From NCBI GenBank assembly GCA_021464415.1, contig CM038466.1, positions 29,542,833 through 29,606,832 on the forward strand: DNA of 64,000 nucleotides. The letters run 5' to 3'. Under the pieces are notes generated by a model. It made no database searches. It was not told the origin of the DNA and was given only the letters and a program-made list of their open reading frames with translations. Source of the stretch: Lonicera japonica. Taxonomy: Eukaryota > Streptophyta > Magnoliopsida > Dipsacales > Caprifoliaceae. This document shows, piece by piece, positions 11,901 to 23,300 of the stretch. How positions within the stretch are numbered: position 1 is the first letter of the stretch; the number at the start of each line of letters is the position of its first letter. A program made the translations under genes and the position numbers.

Positions 11901-14065
11901 AGAGGTTGATATACTATGATAACATTGCTATCAATCCATCAAGCCTCGTAAATTTTGTTAGAACGCAACTATAGATATATATCAATAATAGCAAATGAAT
12001 ATAAATTTAAGGGAATGAACATATAATCCAAAATGTTGAAGTGGTGCAGAGAATAGGAATTTTGGAATTGTTGCAGGTACCTCCAAGTTTTTTGGAAATC
12101 CATAAATTTGATAAAAAAATATTTCACAATCATATAGTTCATGATAAAACAACATATATTCTACATGTGTCTTTTCATATGTCATGGTCCAAAACCGTGA
12201 CAACAAGCAATTAGTGTAAAATTTTGTATCGGTTCCTAACTGATACAAGATTATGCTCACGGCACAGTTACAAACCGTCACAAATCCCCATGAAGTGGCT
12301 ACCGACTGCAAGCTAGGAACCGAGACAAGGATAGGTTTGGAATGGTTAAAAACCGTGGACTTTGTCACGTTTTCTATTTGTGACAATACTAGTATTTTGG
12401 TCTAATTGTTGTAAGGACATGCCGTATTTTGTTCTTTATTATTATTATTATTATATTATTATTATTATTATTATTATTATTATGATTTTCTAGAGATAGA
12501 ATTATAGAGATATTTTTATTCAACTGCTATTAAATAATGGGGAGGGATAAGGTCAGTTCTATTTATATTGAGATCTAACTCCTTACATACATATACAAAA
12601 CCGATGTGGAACAAGTTACACTATATATATAATATGAGATAATCTCATCATTCATAACACAAAACCAATGTGAGACAAACTATATCTTTAAATATTATAT
12701 ATATGAACATCCACATATCGATATTTACAATATTATTGATTAATTTAACTCTAACTATGACTACTTTTTGTCGCTATCAATTTTTAACAATGAAACTAGT
12801 AATTGTGCTGCTCTCTCTCTCTCTCTCTGAGCTGCTTTGCTCCAATTGTGTGGGAATCAAGAAGGTCTATTTTGTTTGGTGAAACAAACTTCCGTTCTAC
12901 GTACTCCATTTCATATATGGATAACTTTGTAACATCATGACTTGTTAAGCAGCAAGTTTAATTAACAAAAAAAATTTATAAAAATAAATAAATATGAAAG
13001 ACATCTATCTACTCATAAGAATGAGCATTGAACGGAGAATATCTCATTATGTATCTCGACTTATTTTCTAACTTTTATCACAAAGCAATTATTTTTTAGT
13101 GTTATTTTCTATATTATTATCAAACATATACTAAATTTAATTAAGAAAAGAAAGTTTAATGTTAATTATCTTTTCTATCCAAAAGCAATTCTTATATACT
13201 AGAAATGAATCATAGAATATTGACAGTATTATTGTTATTTCTTTCTCCCACCCCACCATTCTTGCTGTTTGGGGGCAGGTGTAAGTGACGCGCTGTTGCG
13301 CTTCCACGGGTTACCATGGTCATGAGAGGAAGACAGAAGAGAGAAGAAAAAAGTAAATTAAATAAATGAAAACAATTTAAAAAATAATGTATTGCTTCAT
13401 TTAACAATAACGCACTTATGTTGATTTCCTATTCATCTATTTTTAAGTGCAATTTTTGTTTTTTTGTTTTTTTTTTCATGTGTATATAACTGTTTTTTCT
13501 CAATGTACGTATATCTTAGTATATTTTTTCTTGAGTTGTCAATTTTTTTATTTCAGCATTCTGCTTGACACATAAGATATATACATATATGTATATATAA
13601 AATACTTCATGTGATTACCGTCTTTCAAATCATGCAATTGTAGTTTTCTCATCAAGTATATGTACTACATATATATATATATATATATAATATATATCTG
13701 TGTGTGTATGTATGTATATAATAGTAGCTAAGTTACACATTTCACCTCCCAAATTATGTATATTTGTTAGGACATTCAAGAATTAATTCATTATTTTAAC
13801 ACGTACAAGAAATTATTATATACGTACTAAGAAGACATGAACTTGCTTATTATATATGTGTGTGTGTGTAATGGTGTTTTAATTAAAACCGTAAAAAATA
13901 CGTTAGGGATAAAAGATTGTCCAGTTGAAATTACAAGATGTTTTTTTTAATGAACAATGACATGAATAAAAAACTATGTATATATACTCGTCGGAAGCAT
14001 TCCCAACACGAATAGGTTTGTGAAATTGCTGATTTTTGCTCACTCCCACTCAGCCACCAGCAAAT
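8987..14065. other. Intergenic AT-rich region, no gene recognised
   Basis: About 5 kb upstream of the ankyrin gene. It holds a CACTACTGGAAAA motif at 11232 (resembling one terminus of a CACTA transposon, no partner end found), AACCGTGACAA-like and CGGTTCCTAACTG-like short repeats at 12180-12390 that could be CACTA subterminal repeats, a degraded Tourist-like fragment at about 12960-13125, several TA microsatellites (10320, 13670, 13860), and a TATATATAC box at 13979 that could serve the gene at 14066. Confidence 0.5.
12437..12483. repeat. (TTA)n microsatellite
   Basis: Imperfect TTA/ATT trinucleotide run with one interruption. Confidence 0.95.
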
Positions 14066-14521
14066 ATGTCACAAATTTCGCTTGTAGGTCGTGGATCCTT
14101 CGACTCAAAGATGAAGGGGCTTCAGGTAACCCCAGATCCAAGGATGTCAAGCAAATTCAATCGTTCCCAGGGCCGCGTCGAAGATCTTCCAAGAAAAAGC
14201 CCAGCAGAGGTTATAGCTGAGATCAATCAGGCAGCTAGAGATGAAAAGATCGATGTCCTAAAACCGTTGATTAGTATGCTACCAGGACTACCGGTAGAGT
14301 CTCTATGCAAGATCCACCGGACGGGCGATATGCAAAGATGCCTGCTTCGTTGCGGTCCCGAAGCTCTGGAACAAATAATTCAGTCTGATCGCAATTTTCT
14401 AAATGGGTGTGATAACGACGATTACAACACTTTGCTTCACACAGCTGCCCAGCTGAACTTGGTGGAGGTAATATATTTGTAATTTTATGTCATGTCGATC
14501 AATAATTGAATCTTGAATTAG

Positions 14522-14882
14522 GTTGCTTCAATTGAATCTCGAGTTAAGCTTGCTTATGAATCTCAATTAATTTGTCTGAAAATGAATAAATTTAATCTTT
14601 AGTTAGCTTGCTAGGTGAAGGTGAATATATATGAATAATCATGTCTTCAGTAACTAAATCTGGATGTGTGAAAATTAATATGAGTTTGCTTGAATGCGGA
14701 GCTTGCTTTAATTGAATCTTGAATTAAGCTTGCTAGGAATCTGAACTATTTTGTCTGAAAATTAATAATAATTGGATCTTGGGTTAACTTGCTAGGTTAT
14801 GATGAATATGAAGTCATGTCTTCAATAATTGAATCTGGAAGTGCGAAAATGAATATCATTGAGTTAGCTTGAATGCAAACAT
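14522..14882. repeat. Tandem duplication, about 181-bp unit
   Basis: Two diverged copies (14522-14703 and 14704-14882), each with TTGAATCTxGAxTTAAGCTTGCT, then TTTGTCTGAAAAT, then ATGTCTTCA near the end. Confidence 0.8.
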
Positions 14883-15348
14883 AATATATTATAGAGCAAT
14901 GCTACACTTACCGGATATTGTTATCACATATACTTACGCCCGGCATGTATTACATGGGTTGTACCTTCACAAGATACAATAAAGGTACAACCCATTTAAT
15001 GGACCCCAGTAAAAATTTGTAACGGTAAAAATAGGTAGAAAGATTTGGGGGTAAGAAAATCATTTGCCTATATTATATAATGTTTTAAATGATCTTGAGT
15101 TAATTCTATGGAAATTAAAGTAACCACTACTATTTGAGGTAAAGCACAGTGTAAGTCTGATACTTGGGTAAATAACCTCCTTTTGATCGATACCAGCAAC
15201 TATATTAAGGTTCGGAGCGTCCAACGTACCCAAACCCGATTGGCAAGGGGTATAGTGACCACTTAATCTCATATGTTATTTTGAGAGGATTGGATTTCCT
15301 GACGTGAGATTTATAATCTCAACACCAAGTGTATCTTTTTTATAAGAA

Positions 15349-15665
15349 AATGGGGTTTCCTTTTTTCAACTAGCCCTAACCCTAATTGCAGTTTCACAAT
15401 TAGTAAATGCTCCCACCTTTTTCATTCACTGCAAGTTCAGAAGTAATTAACCCTAGCCCGTACGTGAACACTTTCTTTTTCCTTTCACAAAATAAACTGA
15501 TTTTTACTAAAGATGGGATCAAATAAATAAATAGACCTTGTTTGTATTTTCTCTCTTCTTTTTTGAATTAAATGTACAAGTGTTGTAGATCAAGGTGTAT
15601 CTAAAAATAAAAAAATAAAATAGTTATAGATCAAGGTGGCTCAAGAATAATAAGGTGGGCGAGAG
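15349..15665. repeat. Direct repeat, left copy (about 310 bp)
   Basis: Matches 17167-17472. Shared blocks include CCTTAATTGxAGTTTCACAA, AGTAAATGCTCC, GATGGGATCAAATAAATAAA and GATCAAGGTxGxTCAAGAAT. The copies flank the fold-back element and the MITE. Confidence 0.75.
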
Positions 15666-15690
15666 GACAAAACATGATTCCTTAATTACT

Positions 15691-16770
15691 AATAATTTTC
15701 AATGTGGCACCTAAACTAATTTTTTTGGAAAATTTACATCAAACTATTAATTTGTATCAATTTGACATCTTCATCACATTCTATTAATAAAACAAATGGG
15801 AGGAGGCACCAAAATTAACACTTTTCACTCAACTTTCATTTCCCTCAAATTTTATTAAACAACTTTGTGGGCTTGTAACTCTTTAATGGGATATACCATT
15901 ACTTAGAACACATATCCCTCTACTTCTTTCATATTTTGGCCCAATTTAAAATCATGCATCCCGAGACTCTAATCACTGAGTGAAGTTGGGGGTTGTAATG
16001 AATTAAAACAGTGGCACTTTAAGTGTGCAACCCCCCCAACTTCAACGTTGAGTACACCCTCAAGATGCGTGATTTGAAATTCCTCTAAAATTGGACGTAG
16101 AGGGCTATGTGGTCTAACTAATCATTAAAATGGTGAGTCATTTGGATATCGTATAAGAGAGTTATGTTCTAATTGCAAAGTTAGTAAGCAACTATTTTTT
16201 TTTTGATTAATTTTTTCCTTAAATATTTTTTTTCTCTTTCTTTCTTCAAAACATTGAATTAAGAAAAGCAAGGAGGGAAACAAAAGAAAGAAAAATGAAG
16301 GAAAAAATTAAATCGAAAGAAAATGAGTTTTTCACCAATTTTACGAGCATGTAACTTTCTCATACGATATCCAAATAACTCAATGTTTAAACCATTATTT
16401 AAACCACATATCGATCCCTCTACAACATTTATGTTCTTGCCCAATTCTGAACACACATCTTGATGATTTGATCAACCGCTGAAATTGGGATTAGCATATG
16501 CAAGTACCATTGTTTTAATCCATGCAAACCCCCAACTTCAGCTACTTATTAGACTCTCGAGATACGTGCTTTGGAATTTGGCCAAAACATAATTAAAAAT
16601 TGTAGAGGGATATGTGTTATAAGTATTGATTCATTTGGATATCGCATTAGAGAGATAAGGCCCCGCAAAGTTGGTAAATAAAAATGGATGGAAATGAAAA
16701 TTATTAAGGAAATGTAATGGAGGTGTCAAATTGATAGACACTAATAGTTTCAGTGCCAATGAAAATTATT
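15691..16770. mobile_element. Double fold-back (inverted-repeat) element
   Basis: The outer ends are inverted: AATAATTTTCAATGTGGCAC at 15691 and the complement of GTGCCAATGAAAATTATT ending at 16770, continuing through ATCAATTTGACA. Inside are two further inverted repeats in tandem, one centred near 16010 and one near 16510. Both are built from the same block (CATATCCCTCTAC, GGCCCAATT, ACCCCCAACTTCA and their complements). No transposase is present. Confidence 0.7.
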
Positions 16771-16794
16771 TAAGTATCAAAATGAAAATTATTA

Positions 16795-17117
16795 GGGCCT
16801 GTTCGGTAACGTTTTCGGAGAATGTTTTCCAAGAATGTTTTCAGAAAATGAAAATGAGAAAATGAATTTTTCGAGAACGAAAATAGTGAAAACATTTTCC
16901 GAGAACGAAAACAGTGAAAATGAAGATTGCAAGACTGAAAATGGTGAAAACATCATTTTTGGCGTTTTTTTTGCATTTTATGCTTTAAACTTGAATTCGT
17001 TTTCCGAAAACATTTTTCGTGTTTTTGTCAATATCCCACCGAACGCATTTTTTTATCCGTTTTTGAACTCAAAAAACAAAAACGAGTCTAAAACTAAAAA
17101 CGCTACCGAACGGACCC
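16795..17117. mobile_element. Tourist-like MITE (PIF/Harbinger type)
   Basis: 323 bp with terminal inverted repeats GGGCCTGTTCGGTAACG at the left and the complement of CGCTACCGAACGGACCC at the right, flanked by TTA on both sides (16792-16794, 17118-17120). The TIR sequence and TTA duplication are typical of Tourist elements. The interior is rich in GAAAA/TTTTC. Confidence 0.85.
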
Positions 17118-17166
17118 TTAATAGTCAAGATGTGAAATTGGTAAAAAAAAAAAAAAAAAAGAAAAA

Positions 17167-17472
17167 AGAGGTCCCCCTTTTTCCCTGGCCCTTACCTTAA
17201 TTGAAGTTTCACAACTAGTAAATGCTCCAACCTTCTTCCTTTACTGCAATCTAGTTAAGAAGTAACCAACCCTGGCCCGTGAATCACTTTCTTTTTAGTT
17301 TTTCCTTTTTCCTTTAATTAACAAAATAAACTGTTTTTTTTTTTTTTTTAGTTAAAAGAAGATGGGATCAAATAAATAAATAGACATTATACAGATTTTC
17401 CTTCTTTCTTGATTTATGTACAAACGTTATAGATTAAGGTAGTTCAAGAATAGTAAGGTAAGCAAGAATAGA
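17167..17472. repeat. Direct repeat, right copy (about 310 bp)
   Basis: Second copy of the 15349-15665 segment. Confidence 0.75.
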
Positions 17473-19266
17473 ATTCGAATCTAGGCACTACATTAATTAA
17501 ACACTCACAAATTGATCACTTGAATGCAAGCCCACTGAAATATATATATAGGTAACCTGGATCTGGATTTTGTCACCAATTTGATCAAAACACGATTAAA
17601 ATTCATCGCTATAAAGGTTAGTAGTAGTCCTATTATCGAACTTGGACTGCCTTTGCAGTTTCCTACTTGACTTGGATTTGATATTTGTGATGGCACCTGA
17701 TAGTAGTACAATTGCTTCTTATGGAAAAGAACTGAGTAACTTAGAATTGTTATTCATAGAGAAAATTACCATATGGAAATGGAAATCCAGGGGGAAGGGA
17801 TGTTTTTGGAAGTAAAACATGTCGTTCCATGGGAATTTTTAGGGATAGACTGATTCTTTATATGGAAAAGAATTGAATTTTTTGGAATTATTTTGCACGG
17901 AAAAAATATTCTCTCTTAATTAGTTTGATAGTGGCTGTGGTTACTTGATTAAATTCGCAAATGGGAAATGATCGATGTAGTATGATGTGAAGAATGGATA
18001 AAAAAATTAGGCTTGTATTACACTAATTCCACTAATTAGTTGATGGATGCGTAAATTACTTGATTAAGTATAATTTTATTTGTCTCTAATTATTTATATT
18101 CCCCCATTCAATTTTAGCAGAATGGTTGTTGATCAAATTTGGACTTTTAGAAAATGGGTTAAGTTGACGGTTAATTTTTTTTCACAACTCTTTCTTATCG
18201 GGCTTACGAGCTAGCTAGTTATAACTTAATTCACTACAACTTAACCCATTAGGTCCTATATGTTAACGGTTGCATTGTGCTCAACTTATTAGAACCCAAT
18301 CCGAACCCACCCACCCTGCTCCTTTTGCCACCTCTTAGATGTGTCAAATATAGTAAAAACATCATCTAAAGTACTCGTCATGTGACTTTTTTTCCCGATC
18401 CATACATTCACATCTAAAGTATTAATTGTTTTATTACCTTGATGTTTATATATACAGTGTGTGTATTTTGCAGATGGTGAGGTATTTGGTTGGGAGAGAT
18501 GATGTGTGCATTGCTAAGAATAAGTATGGTCTCACAGCTTTGGACATCATAAACAGGAGAGTAAAGGACATGACGATGATAATGATTCTGAAGAAATCCG
18601 TACTCTGCTTCAAATACACAAAGACAAATGGGAGCCCGTGAAGGAAAACTTCTTCGAAAACAAGCTGGATTCCATAAAGTTAGTTTTATCCCTAATTGCA
18701 AGTGTGAGTTTCCAAGGAGGTCTTAACCCTCCTGGTGGTGTTTTGCAAGAGGATAAATACAATCCTAGTGGTGACCTTGAGCTATTGGTACTTCGGTCAT
18801 GGCTTTTACCGATCCTCATAAGTATCTCGTGTATTCAATATTTAACACCTTGGCTTTTGTTTGTTCCATGTCCATATTGTTGCTGATGATGACCGGGTTT
18901 CGCTTCAAACGAACCTCCATGTGGTTTTTGAGTGTTGGGATGTGGTCTATAATCGCAATGATGGGATACACTTACTTTGAGGGACTCCAATTCATTACCC
19001 CGGCTGTTGCAGGATTGAACAAAAACCGCATGGGCACCATCTTCATGTCCCTATGGCTGGGATTTGCTGGCATTATTTTGCTGATGCGTATCAACCATTA
19101 CACCAAGTTGCTCGAAAAGATAAAAGATTCAAACTTGTTCAGGAGCACTGCGGGTTTCATCTCATGGATCTTCAATAATCATGATCATGCAAGAAATCAA
19201 CACAATGCCAATGGTGTCGGGAATCAAAATTATTATGTGGGTCAGAGCAGTAGGGCCAATGTCTGA

Positions 19267-21265
19267 AATTGGAGGTAATTGACCATTTACCACCCACCTC
19301 CCACAAAAGGTTGCATGTTTTATCACTTCAGTCTTGAAGTTCATTCATTTCATTTTGATATTCAAAGTTTGAGTCGCATCTTACTTTTATCTAAAATTGG
19401 ATTCCCGTCAATTTGTTGGACAAAAAACTCACCTGGCACATAAATTTCATCCTTTTTGAGTAGTCGCCATATTGAAATTAATTGTCCTATAATTGTGCTC
19501 AGTTATAATTTTCCATCTTGTTATTAAATGGAGCCTTAGTTTGAATTTAGAATTTTCTAATTTAAGATTTCCGGAACGAAAAAGCACAAAAGGTATTAGA
19601 GTTGGAAATCAGATAGCCTCGGAGCTCTTACCCCTATCCACTACATTGATGATTAGACTGAGCACCAACAAACAATTTACTAATTTAACATTAGGTTCAC
19701 AACTCCTACTGTAGTGGGTTTTTTCTTAACATGGACCGTCAATTTCATAAAGTAAGGACCATCCTCTTTAGAGCCTCCCACTGATTTGATTTCTAGGTCT
19801 CATATAATTCCTAGCGTATTATATATATATACATTTGTTTGTTAGTCTATGATGTTCAATATTTATATATGGGTGTATAATATTATATGCACGTTAGTTG
19901 TATTTAATATATGTATATATATATATAATATATGTGTGTGTATGTTTGTTAACGGGTCTAATGGGATTTTTAATGGATAATGTGTCGACTCATATCTATC
20001 GACTTCAAACAATTTGTTTCACTCAATGATGTTTGGGTTGTGCCTGGTCATCGTCGTAAAATTATGAATCAAGTTTGAATATGATATTTTCACTCTCAAT
20101 AAAAATGTTATCCGTTTGAAACCCGAACCGATAACACTTGAAACAAGTTAAAACACACGAAATGAACCTACCCATTAATTGACAGGTCTATACATTGTGC
20201 TGGAATTTTTTGGTTTGCTGTGCTGCAATTCATGGTCAATATAGTCCTTTTTCTTTCTAAACGATAGCTTTTATAATAGTCCTGTATGTGATGCAATGGT
20301 TTTGGTCTGCTTTGAATTCAGTACAACGGCAAAATACAAAATTTAAACTAACAAAATACCTAAAATTTTATTACTAAACATTACATAGCTAGATAGAATT
20401 GAGGAAAATTTTTTTTGGAATTATAGGCTTACGGAGCCTAATCAAGAAATTGTGATTATTTTCTGACATGGGATTTACATGTGTATATATATTTGGTGTC
20501 ATGGAACCTAATCACAAAATTGGGATTATTTCATGATGTGTGAATTGCCCACCCTCTTTTACAGTTTTACTATACTAGAGTTGTAGCATTTAACCCAAAA
20601 TCAATCACCTATGGATGAAATAGCCTCTTATTTTTATATATCGTGTTGGGGGTTTCGATTTTCTGATGCTGAATTCATAGTCTCAACAGCTGTATTAATC
20701 TGGCATCATCTTCAATACTTCTTCAACTCTTTTAGAGAGGTGGTTGCTTTCTTATATATGGTAGTTAAAATGACTTGTTAGCCAAGCTTTTGTACCCCTT
20801 ATCCAGAAACGATTGTCCAACAGCTTCTTCTTCTTCTTCAAACTCAAATTGATAAATTTTACTAATGTGAGCTTGACAGTGATTTACCAAATTAGTATGC
20901 TTTTAGATGTGGTGGTGCTAATCGCTGGCTTGTTATTCTTCCTCTATGATGGTTGGATTGGTTATCATATTTGTTAAGTTTGTTAATGACGAGGAAGAGC
21001 ACGAGATGGGATTTCAAACTAGATCGATGTGTGTTCTAATGGATGGCAATATTTTTATTGCTGATTTAGATTGGATTTAACGTATGCTGGGCCCTTTGAA
21101 TTTTCATTTATAGTAACATGAAATTACCTTCTTTCATATTTCAGGTTATGAACAAGCTAGACTGGATGAATGCTGGCCGGATCGATGAGCTAATTATGAT
21201 GTCTTCTTTCTGGAGAAATTTTCTTTCTGAGAGTTTAAAATAATAATTTAGTTTTGGTTAGAGTA
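19267..21265. other. Intergenic, no gene recognised
   Basis: AT-rich 3' flank of the ankyrin gene. Holds a fragment of the ATTAAATGGAGCCTTA-type Tourist end near 19525, a TA/TG microsatellite at 19905-19945, and a short internal duplication (ATGGAACCTAATCA-like, 20430-20530). Confidence 0.5.
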
Positions 21266-21275
21266 TATATATGCA

Positions 21276-21679
21276 GGGAGCATATCTCATATGGATTACT
21301 ATTCACGGACCATCCGTACGGATTGGTCCGTTTGGCACGCTTCCTGATGGAATTTTTCGATGAAATTTGGTGGGGATGTTCTTCAATGTGTGTAGAACAT
21401 CTCCACCAAATTTCATCGAAAAATTCAATCGGGAAGTGGGTTAACTACATGATTGAAAAATATTGGATTTTATATATCTATTTTTGGACCAATATTTTTC
21501 AATCATGTAGTTAACCCACTTCCCGATTGAATTTTTCGATGAAATTTGGTGGAGATGTTCTACACACATTGAAGAACATCCCCACCAAATTTCATCGAAA
21601 AATTCCATCGGGAAGCATGCCAAACGGACCAATCCGTACGGATGGTCCGTGAACAGTAATCCGCATGAGATATTTGCCC
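21276..21679. mobile_element. Mutator-like MITE with near-perfect long hairpin
   Basis: 404 bp flanked by a perfect 10-bp duplication TATATATGCA (21266-21275 and 21680-21689), the size range of Mutator-like insertions. The whole element folds back: arms 21276-21466 and 21489-21679 with a 22-nt loop. Arms start GGGAGCATATCTCATATGGA and end in the complement of TCCGCATGAGATATTTGCCC. Each arm also contains its own smaller hairpin (AATTTTTCGATGAAATTTGG and its complement). Confidence 0.9.
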
Positions 21680-21689
21680 TATATATGCA

Positions 21690-22673
21690 AAACTGGGCTC
21701 ATGCTATATATTTACTCTAGACGGAGAAAACTTTTAGATATGATGTTTTGGTTTGGTTACCCTTTGGAATTTTCCTATTTGGTTTGATGAATTGGAATTG
21801 TAAGACTTTTTATTTATATATAATATATAATAAAAGGGTGCATTTAAAGCACCTACAAAATTAGTACATCTTCTTACTCCTGCATGACAATATTTTCTTT
21901 TCACTCCATCAATTTTTTTTAAAACCTTGCACTTCACCCTTATGATGAGGTGGATTTATTGAAACAATGCAAGTACGATAAAGTTTTGTCAATAAAAGTA
22001 AAATTATTAAAATTTGCATTAATATAAGACATAACGAACAAAATTTATATCGTTCTTAATAAATTTCATTAAAAATTTTGTCTAAATTCAAATTTTTCTA
22101 TTTTCTAAATTTGTATTTTTTTTGGAGCAATTTTCTAAATTTGTATTGAATATTATCTCTACCAGTATATATTCACTATTTTTTATTAGTATGTAAAAAC
22201 TTACAAGTGCTTTTAATTACACCCACAATTTTATTCTTCTCATACTAATTGAGAATATGTGAAACTTACACCAATCAAATCTTTCCAAATATTGTAAATT
22301 TTTAATTTTTTTAAGTTGCCAAAGAAGCCTTTGGTTATAGGAAGATTTGGATTTTCTGTACTTTAAAAAAAAAATAGGTGGGTTGAAGTTAATAATTAGG
22401 TGGGTGCATACAAAATCACCCAAACCTTATTCATTATTTTTTCCATATCACTCCTCTAAATTTTAGTCACGTTCGTTAATTAGTTGTGAAATTCTACCTT
22501 TTTTTATTCTTTCAATTAATGAAAGAAAATGATAATTATGTATGTATCATCAATTATATAAATCAAATAAAAATATTTTATTAATTCATTATGAAACTAT
22601 TGCCGCCATGGTGAACATACACTAGGATTATTTTTGAAACGAAGATATAATATTATTAATAGTAGAGTTTAAA
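21690..22673. other. No gene recognised
   Basis: AT-rich intergenic sequence with only short chance frames. Confidence 0.4.
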
Positions 22674-23300
22674 CTAGCGCCAGTATTTTTAACCGAAAAA
22701 CATACAACCAAATTGACAAAATCGAATTGAATGAAAAAAAAAAATTGAACCGAACCAAACTGATTAAAATTGGTAACCAAAAGTTAGTTACGGACATCAA
22801 TTTTAAGCTTGATAAGGTTCGGTACCGAACCGAACCCTTTAAATATATATATATATATATGTGTGTGTGTGTTAAAAGCCCATTAAGCTCTCCCGTCTAA
22901 TAAAACTGCCAGGGCCATACAAGTTGGGCCAGGAGCTTATTACTCTTCTAGTGGGTATAAGTTGGGCTTTCCGTCTAACTTTATTTCTTCACCTTCCCTA
23001 TTGAAAATTTATCAGAATCTCTTCGAATCAAGCCATTTTACTGTCCTCAAATTGTATGTACTGTTGAATTTTGCTTGTGTGCAGCAAATCTATGTTTTAG
23101 TAGTGTTTTAGAACTAATTTCAAGAGATTTCGGTTTGACCAAAAATTGTAATCGAGTAGGTTGAAATTTCAGTAACTGACAAATCGGTAATCGAATTGAT
23201 TTCGGTACGGTATCTGTTACAATTTTAGGTGTACTGAATTTTTCGGTTCGATACTGCTATTAAGGGTTTGGTTCGGTTACCAATTGAATCCAGCCCTAGT
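22674..23300. mobile_element. Degenerate inverted-repeat element rich in CCGAACCGAA/TTCGGTTCGG
   Basis: The left end (CTAGCGCCAG...TTAACCGAA) and the right end (complement of TTCGGTTACC...CCAGCCCTAG) form degenerate inverted termini. Repeated GAACCGAACC and its complement fill the subterminal regions. This resembles the widespread plant non-autonomous hAT-type elements ending CTAGGGCTGG. No target duplication was resolved. Confidence 0.45.

Larger units (their letters stand above)
14468..18473 (+). other. 4-kb intron of the ankyrin/PGG gene
   Basis: Bounded by GTAATA and TTTTGCAG. It is long for this family and packed with repeats: a tandem pair of about 181-bp units, a double fold-back element (15691-16770), a Tourist-like MITE (16795-17117) and a duplicated 310-bp flank. 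The insertions explain most of its length. Confidence 0.75.
14066..19266 (+). pseudogene. Ankyrin-repeat / PGG-domain membrane protein, two exons, frameshifted
   Basis: Exon 1 (14066-14467, 134 codons) starts at an ATG 87 bp downstream of a TATATATAC box. Its end holds the first part of an ankyrin repeat (DDYNTLLHTAAQLNLVE) and stops at GAG|GTAATA. Exon 2 starts after TTTTGCAG at 18474 and completes the repeat (MVRYLVGRDDV, then KYGLTALDIINR), phase 0 on both sides. The reading frame shifts near 18560-18575, giving SEEIRTLLQIHKDKW, KENFFENK and the PGG core ASVSFQGGLNPPGGV. It shifts again near 18778-18784 into GTSVMAFTDPHKY and hydrophobic segments (NTLAFVCSMSILLLMM; MGTIFMSLWLGFAGIILLM), ending at TGA 19264-19266. 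Against the paralogue at 63.6-64 kb the second lesion is a 4-nt deletion. PGG proteins are plant membrane proteins, some linked to defence and salt stress. Usual members have several ankyrin repeats; here I see only one clear repeat. Two frameshifts point to a pseudogene unless they are sequence errors. Confidence 0.8.

Noticed and set aside
11229..12400. CACTA transposon suggested by CACTACTGGAAAA at 11232
   Set aside because: No matching right terminus or 3-bp duplication found; the subterminal-like repeats at 12.2-12.4 kb are only suggestive.
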